From Solirubrobacterales bacterium (GTDB lineage: Bacteria; Actinomycetota; Thermoleophilia; Solirubrobacterales; Solirubrobacteraceae): a stretch of DNA of 37,061 bases. How positions within the stretch are numbered: the first letter of the stretch is position 1; each line of letters opens with the position of its first letter. A program made the translations under genes and the position numbers. This document shows, piece after piece, positions 1 to 7,878 of this stretch. The stretch is taken from the NCBI GenBank assembly GCA_027306855.1, contig DAHUYZ010000018.1:1-37061 (forward strand), given 5' to 3'. The notes beneath the pieces were generated by a model. It searched no databases and was not told where the DNA came from. It saw only the letters and a list, made by a program, of their open reading frames with translations.

Positions 1-35
1 TGCGGTCCGCGTTTCAGGCCGCTAATGGGCCACTA

Positions 36-69
36 GCCGGGCGTGAGCGCGTAAACGCCCACGCCGGGC
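36..69 (-). terminator. Possible terminator hairpin after the export operon
   Basis: Positions 36-45 and 60-69 form inverted arms with 9 of 10 pairing positions and a 14-base loop, just beyond the stop of the last gene of the minus-strand operon. No T-run follows, so a factor-independent terminator is only a possibility; the placement is the main support. Confidence 0.3.
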
Positions 70-84
70 CATGCCGACTCCTTG

Positions 85-744
85 TCAGCCCCCGGGGTGC
101 GGGCGCACGCCCGCGCGGAAGGTGCCGAGCAGAGCGCCGCGACACTTGGCCGTTGCGGCCTTGAACTGGGGGCTTGCGGTGTTGATGCCCTTCGTGCTGA
201 AGATCGGCCCGTTGCCTGACGTGTTCGGCGTCGGGACGTTCACCCCGTTCTGGCGCAGGCAGGTTGCGAACTTGGCGAGCACCTGCTTGAAGGCCGGATT
301 GCGAAAGCCTGGCGATCCTTGGCGCAGGAAGTGCCCGTGGTCGGGAGCGCACTTCTGCAGCGCCGCCTGGAATTGCGCGCGCGTCACGCCCTTGGGAAGC
401 TGCCGGTTGAGGAATATGCCGGCGCCCGGATATCTGTTGGGTCCACCTGCGGGATTGGGCAGCGTGATGCCGTTCTTCTGGAGGCATTCGCGCACCGCCC
501 CGAACCGTGGATGCGTAACGGTGCCCGCTTTTGAGCCGGCCTGAACGGCTGGGCCGCCCGCCGACGTTTGCGAAGAAGACGTCGATGCGCTCGTGTTGCT
601 CGTCGAGGCCGCATTCGTCGGTTTGGGGGAGGAGCTTCCGCACGCGGTCAGGCCGAGGCTGCCGAGCGCCAGGGCCGCAAGGACGCCTACCGTCGTCGCG
701 TGGACGCTCCGGACCGGTCTGCGGGATGGGTCGATCGTGGACAT
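85..744 (-). CDS. Putative lipoprotein with two copies of a Cys/Asn-Gly/Pro motif
   Basis: Product of 219 residues. The N-terminus has Arg residues, a hydrophobic stretch and a lipobox LTAC, so it is probably a lipid-anchored surface protein; a Ser/Thr-rich linker follows. The rest carries two similar units, one around VRECLQKNGITLPNP and one around FATCLRQNGVNVPTPN, each followed by a Phe-Lys/Gln-containing helix and a second Cys, which suggests an internal duplication with paired cysteines. The ATG at 744 is chosen because AAAGGGAG lies just upstream; an ATG ten codons earlier has no such site. It is the last gene of the export operon, 43 bases after the preceding gene. Function unknown; it may be a partner or substrate of the ABC exporter. 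Confidence 0.75.
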   Translation of the reverse strand: MSTIDPSRRPVRSVHATTVGVLAALALGSLGLTACGSSSPKPTNAASTSNTSASTSSSQTSAGGPAVQAGSKAGTVTHPRFGAVRECLQKNGITLPNPAGGPNRYPGAGIFLNRQLPKGVTRAQFQAALQKCAPDHGHFLRQGSPGFRNPAFKQVLAKFATCLRQNGVNVPTPNTSGNGPIFSTKGINTASPQFKAATAKCRGALLGTFRAGVRPHPGG

Positions 745-787
745 TGAGCTCCCTTTCGATGACTGTGTGCACATGACTCTGGCAGGT

Positions 788-1438
788 CTACTTTCCGAAC
801 AGCGCCGGTCCGCCGCCTGAGCCGCCGAGTCCGCCGCCGAAGCCGCCCGCTTCGCTGACCCGAATCGATTCGGCGGCTATCGATCCGTTTGCGCCCGGGC
901 TGCCCGTTACGACGACGGTTTCGCCGGGATGAATTGCGTGCACGCTCGAGCTGACCGTCTTTGAGACTGTCGAGGCGGCTGAGGTGGTGACCTTGACGGT
1001 GTTGCCTTCTAGGGTGCTCACGTACAGCGTTCGCCCCGAGATGTAGGCGACCTGGCCGATCGTCGCGCCCCCAGCCCCAGGGCCGCCGGCTAAAGCGCCG
1101 CTACCGCGCCCGGCGAACAGGCTGCCACCACCGCTTTCGCGCTCGGCGAGAAGACCGCTTCCGCCGCTTCCGCCGCCACCGGCGGCCGAACGCAGGGAGG
1201 CCAAGCGCGACGCAAAGCCGCCAGAAACGCTCGATGAGGAGGAAGAGCCTTGGCCCTTCTCGACGAGCACGCCGGCGATGAATCCGATTGCGATCAGCAG
1301 CACGGCCGGCATCGCCAGCTGTCGAGGGTCTCTGCTCGCCCCGAGCAAACGGCGGCGGGGTCTGGGAGGCAGATCGAGGCCGCCAGGCTCGCCCGGCCAG
1401 TCCGTCTGTTCCTCGATTGTTGCCTGTTCGTTTGTCAT
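788..1438 (-). CDS. Membrane-anchored Gly/Ser-rich protein with an OB-fold-like domain
   Basis: Product of 216 residues. A charged, Pro-rich cytoplasmic N-terminus (about 1-42) is followed by one membrane segment (about 43-60), a Ser/Gly/Ala-rich linker (about 65-120) and a compact beta-rich domain (about 125-195) whose pattern resembles DUF5666-type OB folds. The C-terminus is Gly-rich and ends GPALFGK, a style shared with the MacA-like protein of the same operon. An AGGAG site six bases before the ATG at 1438 supports the start. It lies 27 bases after the permease gene. An accessory extracytoplasmic role in the exporter is inferred from position only. Confidence 0.7.
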   Translation of the reverse strand: MTNEQATIEEQTDWPGEPGGLDLPPRPRRRLLGASRDPRQLAMPAVLLIAIGFIAGVLVEKGQGSSSSSSVSGGFASRLASLRSAAGGGGSGGSGLLAERESGGGSLFAGRGSGALAGGPGAGGATIGQVAYISGRTLYVSTLEGNTVKVTTSAASTVSKTVSSSVHAIHPGETVVVTGSPGANGSIAAESIRVSEAGGFGGGLGGSGGGPALFGK

Positions 1439-1465
1439 GGCTGCTCCTGTAGGGGTCGCGGGTCC

Positions 1466-2686
1466 TCACTCGAAGCGAAGCGCCTCGATTGGCCGAAGCG
1501 CAGCGGCGCGAGCGGCTGGATAAGTGCCGAAGAAGAGGCCTGACAGGGCCGCCGCCCCGAAGGCGAGGAAGATCGAGTAGGTGGCGATCTCGGGATGTAC
1601 GCCCGCGATTTCGAACTGGCTACCGAGGATCCCGGCGAGCACGCCGGTTAGACCGCCGATGAGCGAGACGAGCACCGCCTCGGTCAAGAACTGCGTGAGG
1701 ATGTCACTGCGCCGCGCCCCGATCGCCTTGCGGATGCCGATCTCGCGCGTGCGCTCGGTGACGGAGACGAGCATGATGTTCATCACGCCGATCCCTCCGA
1801 CGAGCAGCGATATCGCCGCGACCTCGCCGAGCAATGTCGTGAACACGCTGCTGGTCGAGTTCGAGGTTTCGAGCAGAGAGCCTTGGTTGAGCACGCTGAA
1901 GCCCGGTTCGAGCGTGTTCTTGATTTTGTGGCGTTCCTCGATGACGGTCGAGACCTCGGCTTCGGCGGCATTCAAGACCGACTCGGACTTCGCTTGGACG
2001 GTAATCGAGTCGATTGAGCCGGCGCCGGTGATGGAGATCTGCACCGTCGTGATCGGGGCGACGACGACGTCGTCCTGGTTGGCGAGTCCGTTGGACCCCT
2101 TCGAGGCGAGCACGCCTACGACTTCGTAGTTGCCGCCGTCGACCTTCACGTTCTTCCCGATGGGACTCTGGCCGGCGAACAGTTCTTGAAGGACCGTCTG
2201 GCCGATCACCGTTACCCGTCTGTGATCTTGGACGTCCGCCTGCGTGAAGGAGGCCCCTTCGGCGATCTTGTAGTTGTGGGCGGCCAGATATGAAGGGGTG
2301 GTGCCGACGAACGACGACGGTTCGTAGCTGGAGCTTCCGGACACGAGCTTCACGGCGGTGGCATTGACGACGGGAGACGCGCTCTTGACATCAGGCGCAA
2401 GGCTTTGGTCTTCGAGTGCCTGGGCGTCCTGCTTGGTCAGCGAGATGCTCGTGGTACTCCGCGCTCGGGCGCCGCCGCGAGAGCCGCCCGCGGACTGCAC
2501 TACGAGGACGTTGGTGCCGAGGCTCTGGATGCGCGACTGGACCGCCTGGGAGGAGCCGTTGCCGACGGCGATGAGCACGATCACCGACGCGACCCCGATC
2601 GTCATCCCGAGAATCGTCAGCCCGGAGCGCAGCTTGTTCGCTGTGATGCCGCCCCAGGCGATCCGGAGTGTCCCTGGTCCGATCAT
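1466..2686 (-). CDS. MacB/FtsX-type ABC transporter permease
   Basis: Product of 406 residues with the usual layout of this family: one N-terminal membrane helix (about 20-45, with the RSGLTILGMTIGV signature), a large extracytoplasmic MacB_PCD-like domain (about 50-270), then three helices at the C-terminus (about 285-400). The motif TERTREIGIRKAIGA precedes helix three and the protein ends in PIEALRFE, both typical of MacB/FtsX permeases. These proteins use ATP hydrolysis in the cytoplasm to drive work outside the membrane (mechanotransmission), often peptide, lipid or drug export. The ATG at 2686 overlaps the stop of the ATPase gene by four bases (ATGA), indicating coupled translation. Substrate unknown. 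Confidence 0.92.
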   Translation of the reverse strand: MIGPGTLRIAWGGITANKLRSGLTILGMTIGVASVIVLIAVGNGSSQAVQSRIQSLGTNVLVVQSAGGSRGGARARSTTSISLTKQDAQALEDQSLAPDVKSASPVVNATAVKLVSGSSSYEPSSFVGTTPSYLAAHNYKIAEGASFTQADVQDHRRVTVIGQTVLQELFAGQSPIGKNVKVDGGNYEVVGVLASKGSNGLANQDDVVVAPITTVQISITGAGSIDSITVQAKSESVLNAAEAEVSTVIEERHKIKNTLEPGFSVLNQGSLLETSNSTSSVFTTLLGEVAAISLLVGGIGVMNIMLVSVTERTREIGIRKAIGARRSDILTQFLTEAVLVSLIGGLTGVLAGILGSQFEIAGVHPEIATYSIFLAFGAAALSGLFFGTYPAARAAALRPIEALRFE

Positions 2687-3567
2687 GGTCGGCCCTCTTT
2701 GGCGCCTGCGGAGAATGCTCGATGCGAGGACTTCTGGGCGTGGACGACGGGTGGACGGTCGTGTACGTTCGTGGTGCGCCGGTCTTCGACCACTTCTCCG
2801 TCGCTGAGGCGCACCAGCCGCTTTGCCTGTTCGGCCACGTCTGGCTCGTGGGTGATCAGGACCACTGTTCGTCCTTGCGCGTTGAGCGCAGCGAAGATCT
2901 CGAGTACGTCTTCTGTGGAGTGGGAGTCGAGGTTGCCGGTCGGCTCGTCCGCGAGGATCAGGGAGGGATTCGTGACGATCGCGCGAGCTATGGCTACGCG
3001 TTGCTGCTGGCCGCCGGACAGCTCGGAGGGGAGATGGTGAGAGCGGTCGGCGATCCCCATCGCTTGGAGCGCCGCGAGCGCATGCTGGTGACGCTCGGAA
3101 CGGGGCAGCCCGGCGTATGCGAGCGGCAGCTCGACGTTGGCGATCGCGCTCGTGCGCGGGACGAGGTTGAAGTTCTGAAAGACGAAGCCGATCTTGCGGT
3201 TGCGCAGGTCGGAGAGGTCGTCCTCGTCCATCTCGCTGACCTGAACACCGTCGATCTCATAGCGACCGCTCGTCGGGATGTCGAGACAGCCGAGGATGTT
3301 CATCAGGGTGCTCTTGCCGCTGCCAGAGCTGCCCATGATCGCGACGAAGTCTCCTCGCTCGATCCGCAACGAGACGTTGCGTAGGGCGTCGACCCTGATC
3401 TGCCCCAGCTCGAACACCTTGCATACGTCGTGGACGTCGATGACGGGCGCGATACGACGGTCATCGCGCCGGCGGACCGCTCCACCCGGTGCCGCGCGCT
3501 CGTGAAGCGGCCGGCGGCGGGGCGCGCGCGCCTGACCCTTTCTGAGCGAGCGCAGCGGTTTGTGCAT
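2683..3567 (-). CDS. MacB/LolD-type ABC transporter ATP-binding protein
   Basis: Product of 294 residues. Walker A GSSGSGKST is at about 79-87, then a Q-loop (FQNFNLVPR), the signature LSGGQQQR, Walker B LILADEPTG and the H-loop region LITHEPDVA. This is the nucleotide-binding subunit pairing with the FtsX-type permease downstream. An Arg/Pro-rich extension of about 40 residues precedes the conserved domain, so the true start could be internal; the ATG at 3567 is taken because it overlaps the preceding stop (TGATG) and has a GGGGGGCGG stretch upstream. Genes on either side overlap it, showing one operon. Confidence 0.93.
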   Translation of the reverse strand: MHKPLRSLRKGQARAPRRRPLHERAAPGGAVRRRDDRRIAPVIDVHDVCKVFELGQIRVDALRNVSLRIERGDFVAIMGSSGSGKSTLMNILGCLDIPTSGRYEIDGVQVSEMDEDDLSDLRNRKIGFVFQNFNLVPRTSAIANVELPLAYAGLPRSERHQHALAALQAMGIADRSHHLPSELSGGQQQRVAIARAIVTNPSLILADEPTGNLDSHSTEDVLEIFAALNAQGRTVVLITHEPDVAEQAKRLVRLSDGEVVEDRRTTNVHDRPPVVHAQKSSHRAFSAGAKEGRP

Positions 3568-4970
3568 CAACCGCCCCCCCGGAAGAACACGGCGCCGCCG
3601 CCTCCTGCGAAGCCTGCGCTGCCGCCGCCGCCGATCGCCGCCCCGCCGAGACCGGTGCCGCGCAGGCGACCGCCGAGCCTGGAGGTGAGGCTCGTGGCGC
3701 TACCTGTGCTGGTCGCCTGCGGCAGAACGACCGTTTCGCCTGCCTTCAAGCCGCTGAGGATGATCGTGGAGCTGTCGCCGGCCAGCCCGGTCACGACCCG
3801 CCGGCGCACGTCCTTGCCGCCCCGCACGACAGTCACTGAGCCGCCGGAGATCGCGCTGGTGGGGACATTGACGCCTTCGGCCTGCTTCACAACGACTTCG
3901 GCTGTGGCGCTCATGCCGGGCTTCAGCCCCGCCTGCATCTGATCGAGTGTGAAGGTGACGTCGTAGCTGACGACTCCGCTGGAGCTCGTGGCCAGCGTCG
4001 CCACTTCGCTGACATGGGCGGCGAGCTTGCGGCCTTCGAAGGCTTCGAGAGTCACCGTCGCGATCTGCCCGACTTTGACGCTCGAGATTTCCGATTCGCT
4101 GACAGCCACGACGAGCCGCATCGAGGAGAGGTCGCTGAGCACCGCGAACGCTGAGCCAGAGGAAGAGGACGCTCCCGAGCCCGATGACCCGGAGTTCGAT
4201 GACCCGGAGCCCGAAGAGCCCGCGCCGGGGCGGCCCGTCCCGGATCCGCCGACCCCGCCGGAGGCGCCCGAGCCGGACGAGCCGGACGAGCCGGAGGAGC
4301 CGGAGGAACTGGACGCCCTGGTCGTGCCGCTCGCGGAGACGACTTCGCCGACCTGGCCCGACAGCGAGACGATCGTGCCGTTCTCGGGCGCATACAGCCT
4401 GGTGTCCGCAATGTCCTGTTCGTCGCTTCGAACAGTCAGCTCATCGCTCTTGACGGTCGCGTGCGCCGACGCGAGGTTGGCTTCGCGGGTCGCGGCGCTG
4501 ATGGCCGTTTTTGCTTCAGTGCTCCCCGTCTTTCCGTTCTTGGTCTTTTCGTGCGGCGCTTCCTTGCCGGCGCCCGCAGCTGCGCCTTCGCCGTCGGTTT
4601 CCTGTTCTCTGGCAAGGCTCGCTTCGGCGGCCATCAGGGCGGCCTTGGCCTGTTCGAGGGTCACTTCGGCGCTCTGCGGGTCGAGCGTCGCCAGCAGCCG
4701 GCCCTGTGTGACCAGCTGGCCCTGGCTCACATAGATGTGGGTGACGGTGCCACTCGTCTTGAAGCCGAGATTCAGCTGGCTCGAGGGCTCGAGGTTGCCG
4801 CTGCCGGACACCGTCGACTGCACCACCCCTTCGGCGACCTTGGCGGTGCGGGTCGTGGCCGTCTGGCTGCTGGCGGGGGGTCCCACCACAAGGACGGCGA
4901 CGAGGATCGCGCCGAGGCACGTCAGGCCCAGCGCGTAGTGGAGCCAGGGACGTCCTGTGCGCTCGGTCAT
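3567..4970 (-). CDS. MacA-like periplasmic adaptor (membrane fusion protein) of the ABC exporter
   Basis: Product of 467 residues: N-terminal membrane anchor (about 10-32), biotinyl-lipoyl-like segment (GTVTHIYVSQGQLVTQG), a helical hairpin rich in Ala/Glu, a second lipoyl half (YAPENGTIVSLSGQVGEVV) and beta-barrel segments ending with a Gly-rich tail. MacA-type adaptors connect an FtsX-type permease to extracytoplasmic partners. About 50 residues of Ser/Gly repeats are inserted between the lipoyl half and the barrel (window 4150-4320), which is unusual and probably a flexible linker. The ATG at 4970 directly precedes the membrane anchor and is preferred to an upstream start that would add 65 non-conserved residues; an AGGA lies about 13 bases upstream. 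First gene of the five-gene operon. Confidence 0.88.
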   Translation of the reverse strand: MTERTGRPWLHYALGLTCLGAILVAVLVVGPPASSQTATTRTAKVAEGVVQSTVSGSGNLEPSSQLNLGFKTSGTVTHIYVSQGQLVTQGRLLATLDPQSAEVTLEQAKAALMAAEASLAREQETDGEGAAAGAGKEAPHEKTKNGKTGSTEAKTAISAATREANLASAHATVKSDELTVRSDEQDIADTRLYAPENGTIVSLSGQVGEVVSASGTTRASSSSGSSGSSGSSGSGASGGVGGSGTGRPGAGSSGSGSSNSGSSGSGASSSSGSAFAVLSDLSSMRLVVAVSESEISSVKVGQIATVTLEAFEGRKLAAHVSEVATLATSSSGVVSYDVTFTLDQMQAGLKPGMSATAEVVVKQAEGVNVPTSAISGGSVTVVRGGKDVRRRVVTGLAGDSSTIILSGLKAGETVVLPQATSTGSATSLTSRLGGRLRGTGLGGAAIGGGGSAGFAGGGGAVFFRGGG

Positions 4971-5045
4971 CGCAGCTTGATCCTGATGAGGGCTTGTAAG
5001 AGGGGGCGAAGAACCCGTAACGCGTGAGGAGAGCTGAACTGCGCA

Positions 5046-5211
5046 CTTAGGGCACGCGCCGAAATAACCACTTGTTGAGACGCCGAATGAGCTTCGCCTG
5101 GCGGCGTCCTCGGGGCTCGACTTAGCGCCATCAAGCCTTCGCCCCTGCGTCCTTGCCATGCTCACCCCTCGAACCCCTCAACCGCGCGCTTATTTCGGCG
5201 CGAGCCCTTAG
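5046..5211. promoter_or_regulatory. Divergent intergenic region with a long-spaced 22-bp inverted repeat
   Basis: The arms 5046-5067 and 5190-5211 are inverted copies with 20 of 22 positions matching, sharing the core CGCGCCGAAATAA, and are separated by 122 bases. They sit between the divergent starts of the MacA-like gene (4970) and the ROK kinase gene (5261). Such a pair could be two copies of one operator or promoter element facing outwards, one for each gene. No clear -35/-10 pair is assigned; a role in regulation is inferred from symmetry and position. Confidence 0.45.
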
Positions 5212-5260
5212 CGAGCGGCCTGGCGACCGATGCGTGCCTGGGGTGCGATCATCCGCGCCG

Positions 5261-6217
5261 ATGGCCACCTACGGAGGGCTCGATCTCGGCGGCACCAAGA
5301 TCCAGGCGGTGGTCGTTCGCGACGAGGATCACAAGGTGCTTGGGCAGGCGCGCCAGCTCACCCCGCACAGCGGCGGTCCAAGAGCGGTGGTGGATGCGCT
5401 CGTGCAGTGTATGAGCGATGCGGCGAAGGGCGCGAACGTGCCGGCCGAGCGGCTCGACGGTATCGGCGTGGGCGCGCCGGGTGAGGTCGACTCCCAAGCT
5501 GGAACGCTCGCGCGCGCGACGAACCTCTCCGAATGGGAGCACCCTTTCCCGCTTGCCGAAGCGCTCGCGGAGCGGCTCGGGCCGGCGGTGCGAATCGGCA
5601 ACGACGTGCGCGTCGCCACCAAGGCCGAGCTGCGGCTGGGCGCCGGGCGCGGCTCCAGTTCGATGCTGTGCGTCTTCTGGGGGACCGGGGTGGGCGGCGG
5701 CGTCGTGCTCGACGGAAAGCTGTGGCTCGGCCGCGGCGGAGCCGGGGAGATCGGCCACATGGTGGTCAAGCAGGATGGAGCTCGTTGTTTGTGTGGGCGG
5801 CGCGGCTGCATGGAGGCCTATGCGGGCCGCAGGGCGATGGAAGCCAGGGTCAGGCGGCTCGTCAAGCAAGGCCATGAGAGCGATCTGCTGGAGATCATGC
5901 GCGAGCGAAAGCGCCAGACGCTCTCTAGCGGCGTGTGGGCTCACGCGCTCGATCGTGGGGACCATCTCGCTCACGAGCTCATCGAGCGCGCGGTGCGCGC
6001 ACTGGGCAGCGGGATCGCCTCGGCGGTGAACCTGCTCGACGTCGAGCTCGTGCTGCTCGGCGGCGGGCTCGGTACGCGCTTCGGCGAGCCGATGCTCACC
6101 CGCATCGCGGACGCGATGAAGCCCCACCTGTTCAACGACACCCACCCGCCCGAGATGTGCCTTGCCGCGCTCGGCGACCTCGGCGGCGCGCTCGGGGCCG
6201 CGTTGCTGTGTGAGTAG
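5261..6217 (+). CDS. ROK family sugar kinase (glucokinase-like)
   Basis: Product of 318 residues. It shows the N-terminal phosphate-binding motif (GLDLGGTKI, about 6-14), the acidic catalytic stretch IGNDVRVATKAE, a second phosphate motif WGTGVGGG, and the ROK zinc site formed by GEIGHM and CLCGRRGCMEAYA. No helix-turn-helix precedes the kinase domain, so it is a kinase rather than a NagC/XylR-type repressor. Likely reaction: ATP-dependent phosphorylation of glucose or a related hexose in the cytosol; exact sugar unknown. The start at 5261 is chosen because the family begins at the MATYGGLD stretch; no strong ribosome site is visible. Confidence 0.9.
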   Translation: MATYGGLDLGGTKIQAVVVRDEDHKVLGQARQLTPHSGGPRAVVDALVQCMSDAAKGANVPAERLDGIGVGAPGEVDSQAGTLARATNLSEWEHPFPLAEALAERLGPAVRIGNDVRVATKAELRLGAGRGSSSMLCVFWGTGVGGGVVLDGKLWLGRGGAGEIGHMVVKQDGARCLCGRRGCMEAYAGRRAMEARVRRLVKQGHESDLLEIMRERKRQTLSSGVWAHALDRGDHLAHELIERAVRALGSGIASAVNLLDVELVLLGGGLGTRFGEPMLTRIADAMKPHLFNDTHPPEMCLAALGDLGGALGAALLCE

Positions 6218-6263
6218 GGCAAGCACTGCGCGGCGCGGTATGGTCCGAGTCGAGCCGTAACGT

Positions 6264-7532
6264 ATGAACGCCTTGTCACAGCCGGTAGTGCATCTTTCGG
6301 CGGTCTTGCATAGCCCGCTGCTCGACAGGGCGGGCGAGCGGCTGGGTCGCGTGCAGGACCTGATCGTGCGGCTCGCCGACCGCGGCTACCCGCCGGTTAC
6401 GGGCTTGAAGGCGAGGATTGGGGGGCGCGAGTTGTTCGTCCCGGTCGATCGCGTCGCCGAGCTCGAGCCTGGCGCGGTCAAGCTGGCGGGCGAGGTGCTG
6501 AGCTTGAGGCGTTTTGAGCGCCGCGCTGGCGAGGTCTTGCTCGGACAGGATGTGCTTGCCCGTACGCTCGTGGACGTCGAGGCCGAGCCGCCGGTGCTTG
6601 TGAGCGCCCATGAGATCGAGCTCGCTTGTATCGACGGCTGGTGGAGGGTTGTCGGCGTCGATCACAGCGCACGCGCGCGCTTGCGCAGGCGTTTGCCGCG
6701 CCCTTTCAAGAAGCGGATCTCGGATCGGCCGTTCATCGACTGGATGGAGCTCGAGCCGTTCGTCGGCCATGTCCCGACCGCGCGTCTTCGTTTTTCGCAC
6801 CGCAAGCTCGCGAACCTGCACCCGGCGGAGATTGCCGATCTTGTCGAGGCCGCTTCGCATGAGGAGGGAGAGGAGCTCATCAAGGCGGTCGGCCAGGATC
6901 GTGATTTGGAGGCCGATGTGTTCGAGGAGCTGGACGAGCACCATCAGCTCGAGTTCATCCGCGAGCGTCCCGACGATCAGGTCGCGTCGGTGATCGCGCG
7001 GATGGCGGCCGACGATGCGGCGGATCTGATCGTCGAGATCGACCAGGAGCGTCGCGCGCGCGTCCTTGTGCTGCTGCCGTTCGCCCAGCGCCGCCAGATC
7101 GAGAAGCTGCTCGGCTACAACCCTTCGACCGCGGGCGGGCTGATGAGCCCGGAGGTGATCGTCTTGCGCGAGGGGGAGTCGGTCGCCGCGGCCCTGGAAG
7201 CGGTGCGCTCCAGCGAGATTGCCGCTGCGACGCTGACGACCGTCTATCTGAAGGACGAGCAGGGCAAGCTGTGCGGTTCGGCGCCGGTCGTTGGCCTGCT
7301 GCGCAGCGATCCGGCCGCTCCGCTGTCTGCGATCGCCGACCATGAGCCGGTCTCGGTACCGACGGATGCCGACCTTCCCGACGTCGCGCGCACGATGACC
7401 GACTACAACCTCGCGATGTTGCCGGTCGTCGACGGGGACGACAGGCTCGTCGGCGCGATCACCGTTGACGACGTGCTGGAGCAAACGCTCCCAGCCGGCT
7501 GGCGACGGCGCTTTGGGCTCGCTCGGGATTGA
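6264..7532 (+). CDS. PRC-barrel, MgtE_N and CBS domain protein (no channel domain)
   Basis: Product of 422 residues. The first ~170 contain two PRC-barrel-like beta segments; residues ~180-290 match the MgtE N-terminal superhelical domain, ending in NPSTAGGLM, close to the AGGLM motif of MgtE; ~293-410 are two CBS modules. The transmembrane channel of MgtE is absent. In MgtE these N and CBS domains are the Mg2+ sensor that gates the pore, so this protein may sense Mg2+ or nucleotide and control a partner. The obvious partner is the Nramp-family transporter that follows. Such stand-alone MgtE_N/CBS proteins beside Nramp genes are, from general knowledge, common in Actinomycetota. It starts 46 bases after the ROK gene. 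Confidence 0.87.
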   Translation: MNALSQPVVHLSAVLHSPLLDRAGERLGRVQDLIVRLADRGYPPVTGLKARIGGRELFVPVDRVAELEPGAVKLAGEVLSLRRFERRAGEVLLGQDVLARTLVDVEAEPPVLVSAHEIELACIDGWWRVVGVDHSARARLRRRLPRPFKKRISDRPFIDWMELEPFVGHVPTARLRFSHRKLANLHPAEIADLVEAASHEEGEELIKAVGQDRDLEADVFEELDEHHQLEFIRERPDDQVASVIARMAADDAADLIVEIDQERRARVLVLLPFAQRRQIEKLLGYNPSTAGGLMSPEVIVLREGESVAAALEAVRSSEIAAATLTTVYLKDEQGKLCGSAPVVGLLRSDPAAPLSAIADHEPVSVPTDADLPDVARTMTDYNLAMLPVVDGDDRLVGAITVDDVLEQTLPAGWRRRFGLARD

Positions 7533-7632
7533 ACGGGCTGGCCAGGTGCTGTGAGCGCTCGGCGCCTCGACGGCGAGCGGCTCGATGCTAGGCTTGGGCG
7601 TCTCAGGCCCACCGCGCAGAAAGGAGACCGGC

Positions 7633-7701
7633 ATGGATCAAGACCTGCCGCGAAGTACCCAGCCGGTCGCGCGCTCGTCGGGCCCCCTTTCGCTGTCCTG
7701 A
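7633..7701 (+). CDS. Upstream ORF/leader peptide of 22 residues
   Basis: ATG at 7633 preceded by AGAAAGGAG with six to seven bases of spacing, a site as good as any in the window. The peptide starts MDQDLPRSTQP and stops at 7699-7701, about 177 bases before the transporter start. The early acidic residues followed by Pro recall the MgtL leader peptide of enteric bacteria, where acidic/Pro N-termini destabilise translating ribosomes at low Mg2+ and so control mgtA. Similarity is in composition and position only. Whether it is translated is unknown, but the strong ribosome site would be hard to explain otherwise. Confidence 0.5.
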   Translation: MDQDLPRSTQPVARSSGPLSLS

Positions 7702-7860
7702 GCTGAGGCCGTCAGGGCTGTTCTTTCGGCGCGCGACGTAGCGTTTGCGTGCCCTCCGTCTAAAGAGTGCGCAAGCAGCTGCCGTGGGGCGCTGCCTGTC
7801 GCCTCGCCACAGGGCCGGCGCGGCGATCGACGAGTTTGCCGGTCGAGCACGACGACGCAA

Positions 7861-7873
7861 AGAAAGGAGGTGA
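7861..7873 (+). promoter_or_regulatory. Full-length Shine-Dalgarno site deciding the transporter start
   Basis: AGAAAGGAGGTGA at 7861-7873 is complementary along 13 bases to the actinobacterial 16S rRNA 3' end (TCACCTCCTTTCT). A GTG at 7870 lies inside it and cannot use it; the GTG at 7879 is eight bases after AGGAGG. This fixes the start at 7879. Such an over-strong site is consistent with translational control by masking. Confidence 0.8.
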
Positions 7874-7878
7874 GAGAG

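Larger units (their letters stand above)
7533..7878 (+). promoter_or_regulatory. Long leader region before the Nramp-family gene
   Basis: This 346-base gap contains a 22-codon upstream reading frame (7633-7701) and several possible hairpins, including CCTGA (7697-7701) pairing with TCAGG (7712-7716), which would sequester the upstream ORF stop, and TCGAC/GTCGA arms near 7828-7847. It ends with a ribosome site matching the complete 16S 3' tail. I saw neither the conserved loops of the yybP-ykoY Mn2+ riboswitch nor an M-box. The layout suggests translational or attenuation control of the transporter. Confidence 0.5.

Noticed and set aside
4150-4330. Short tandem Ser/Gly codon repeats resembling a DNA repeat array
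   Set aside because: They are in frame within the MacA-like gene and encode a linker; no spacers or conserved repeat unit as in CRISPR.
7533-7878. yybP-ykoY Mn2+ riboswitch or M-box before the Nramp gene
   Set aside because: The conserved loop sequences of either class were not found; only an upstream ORF and generic hairpins are visible.
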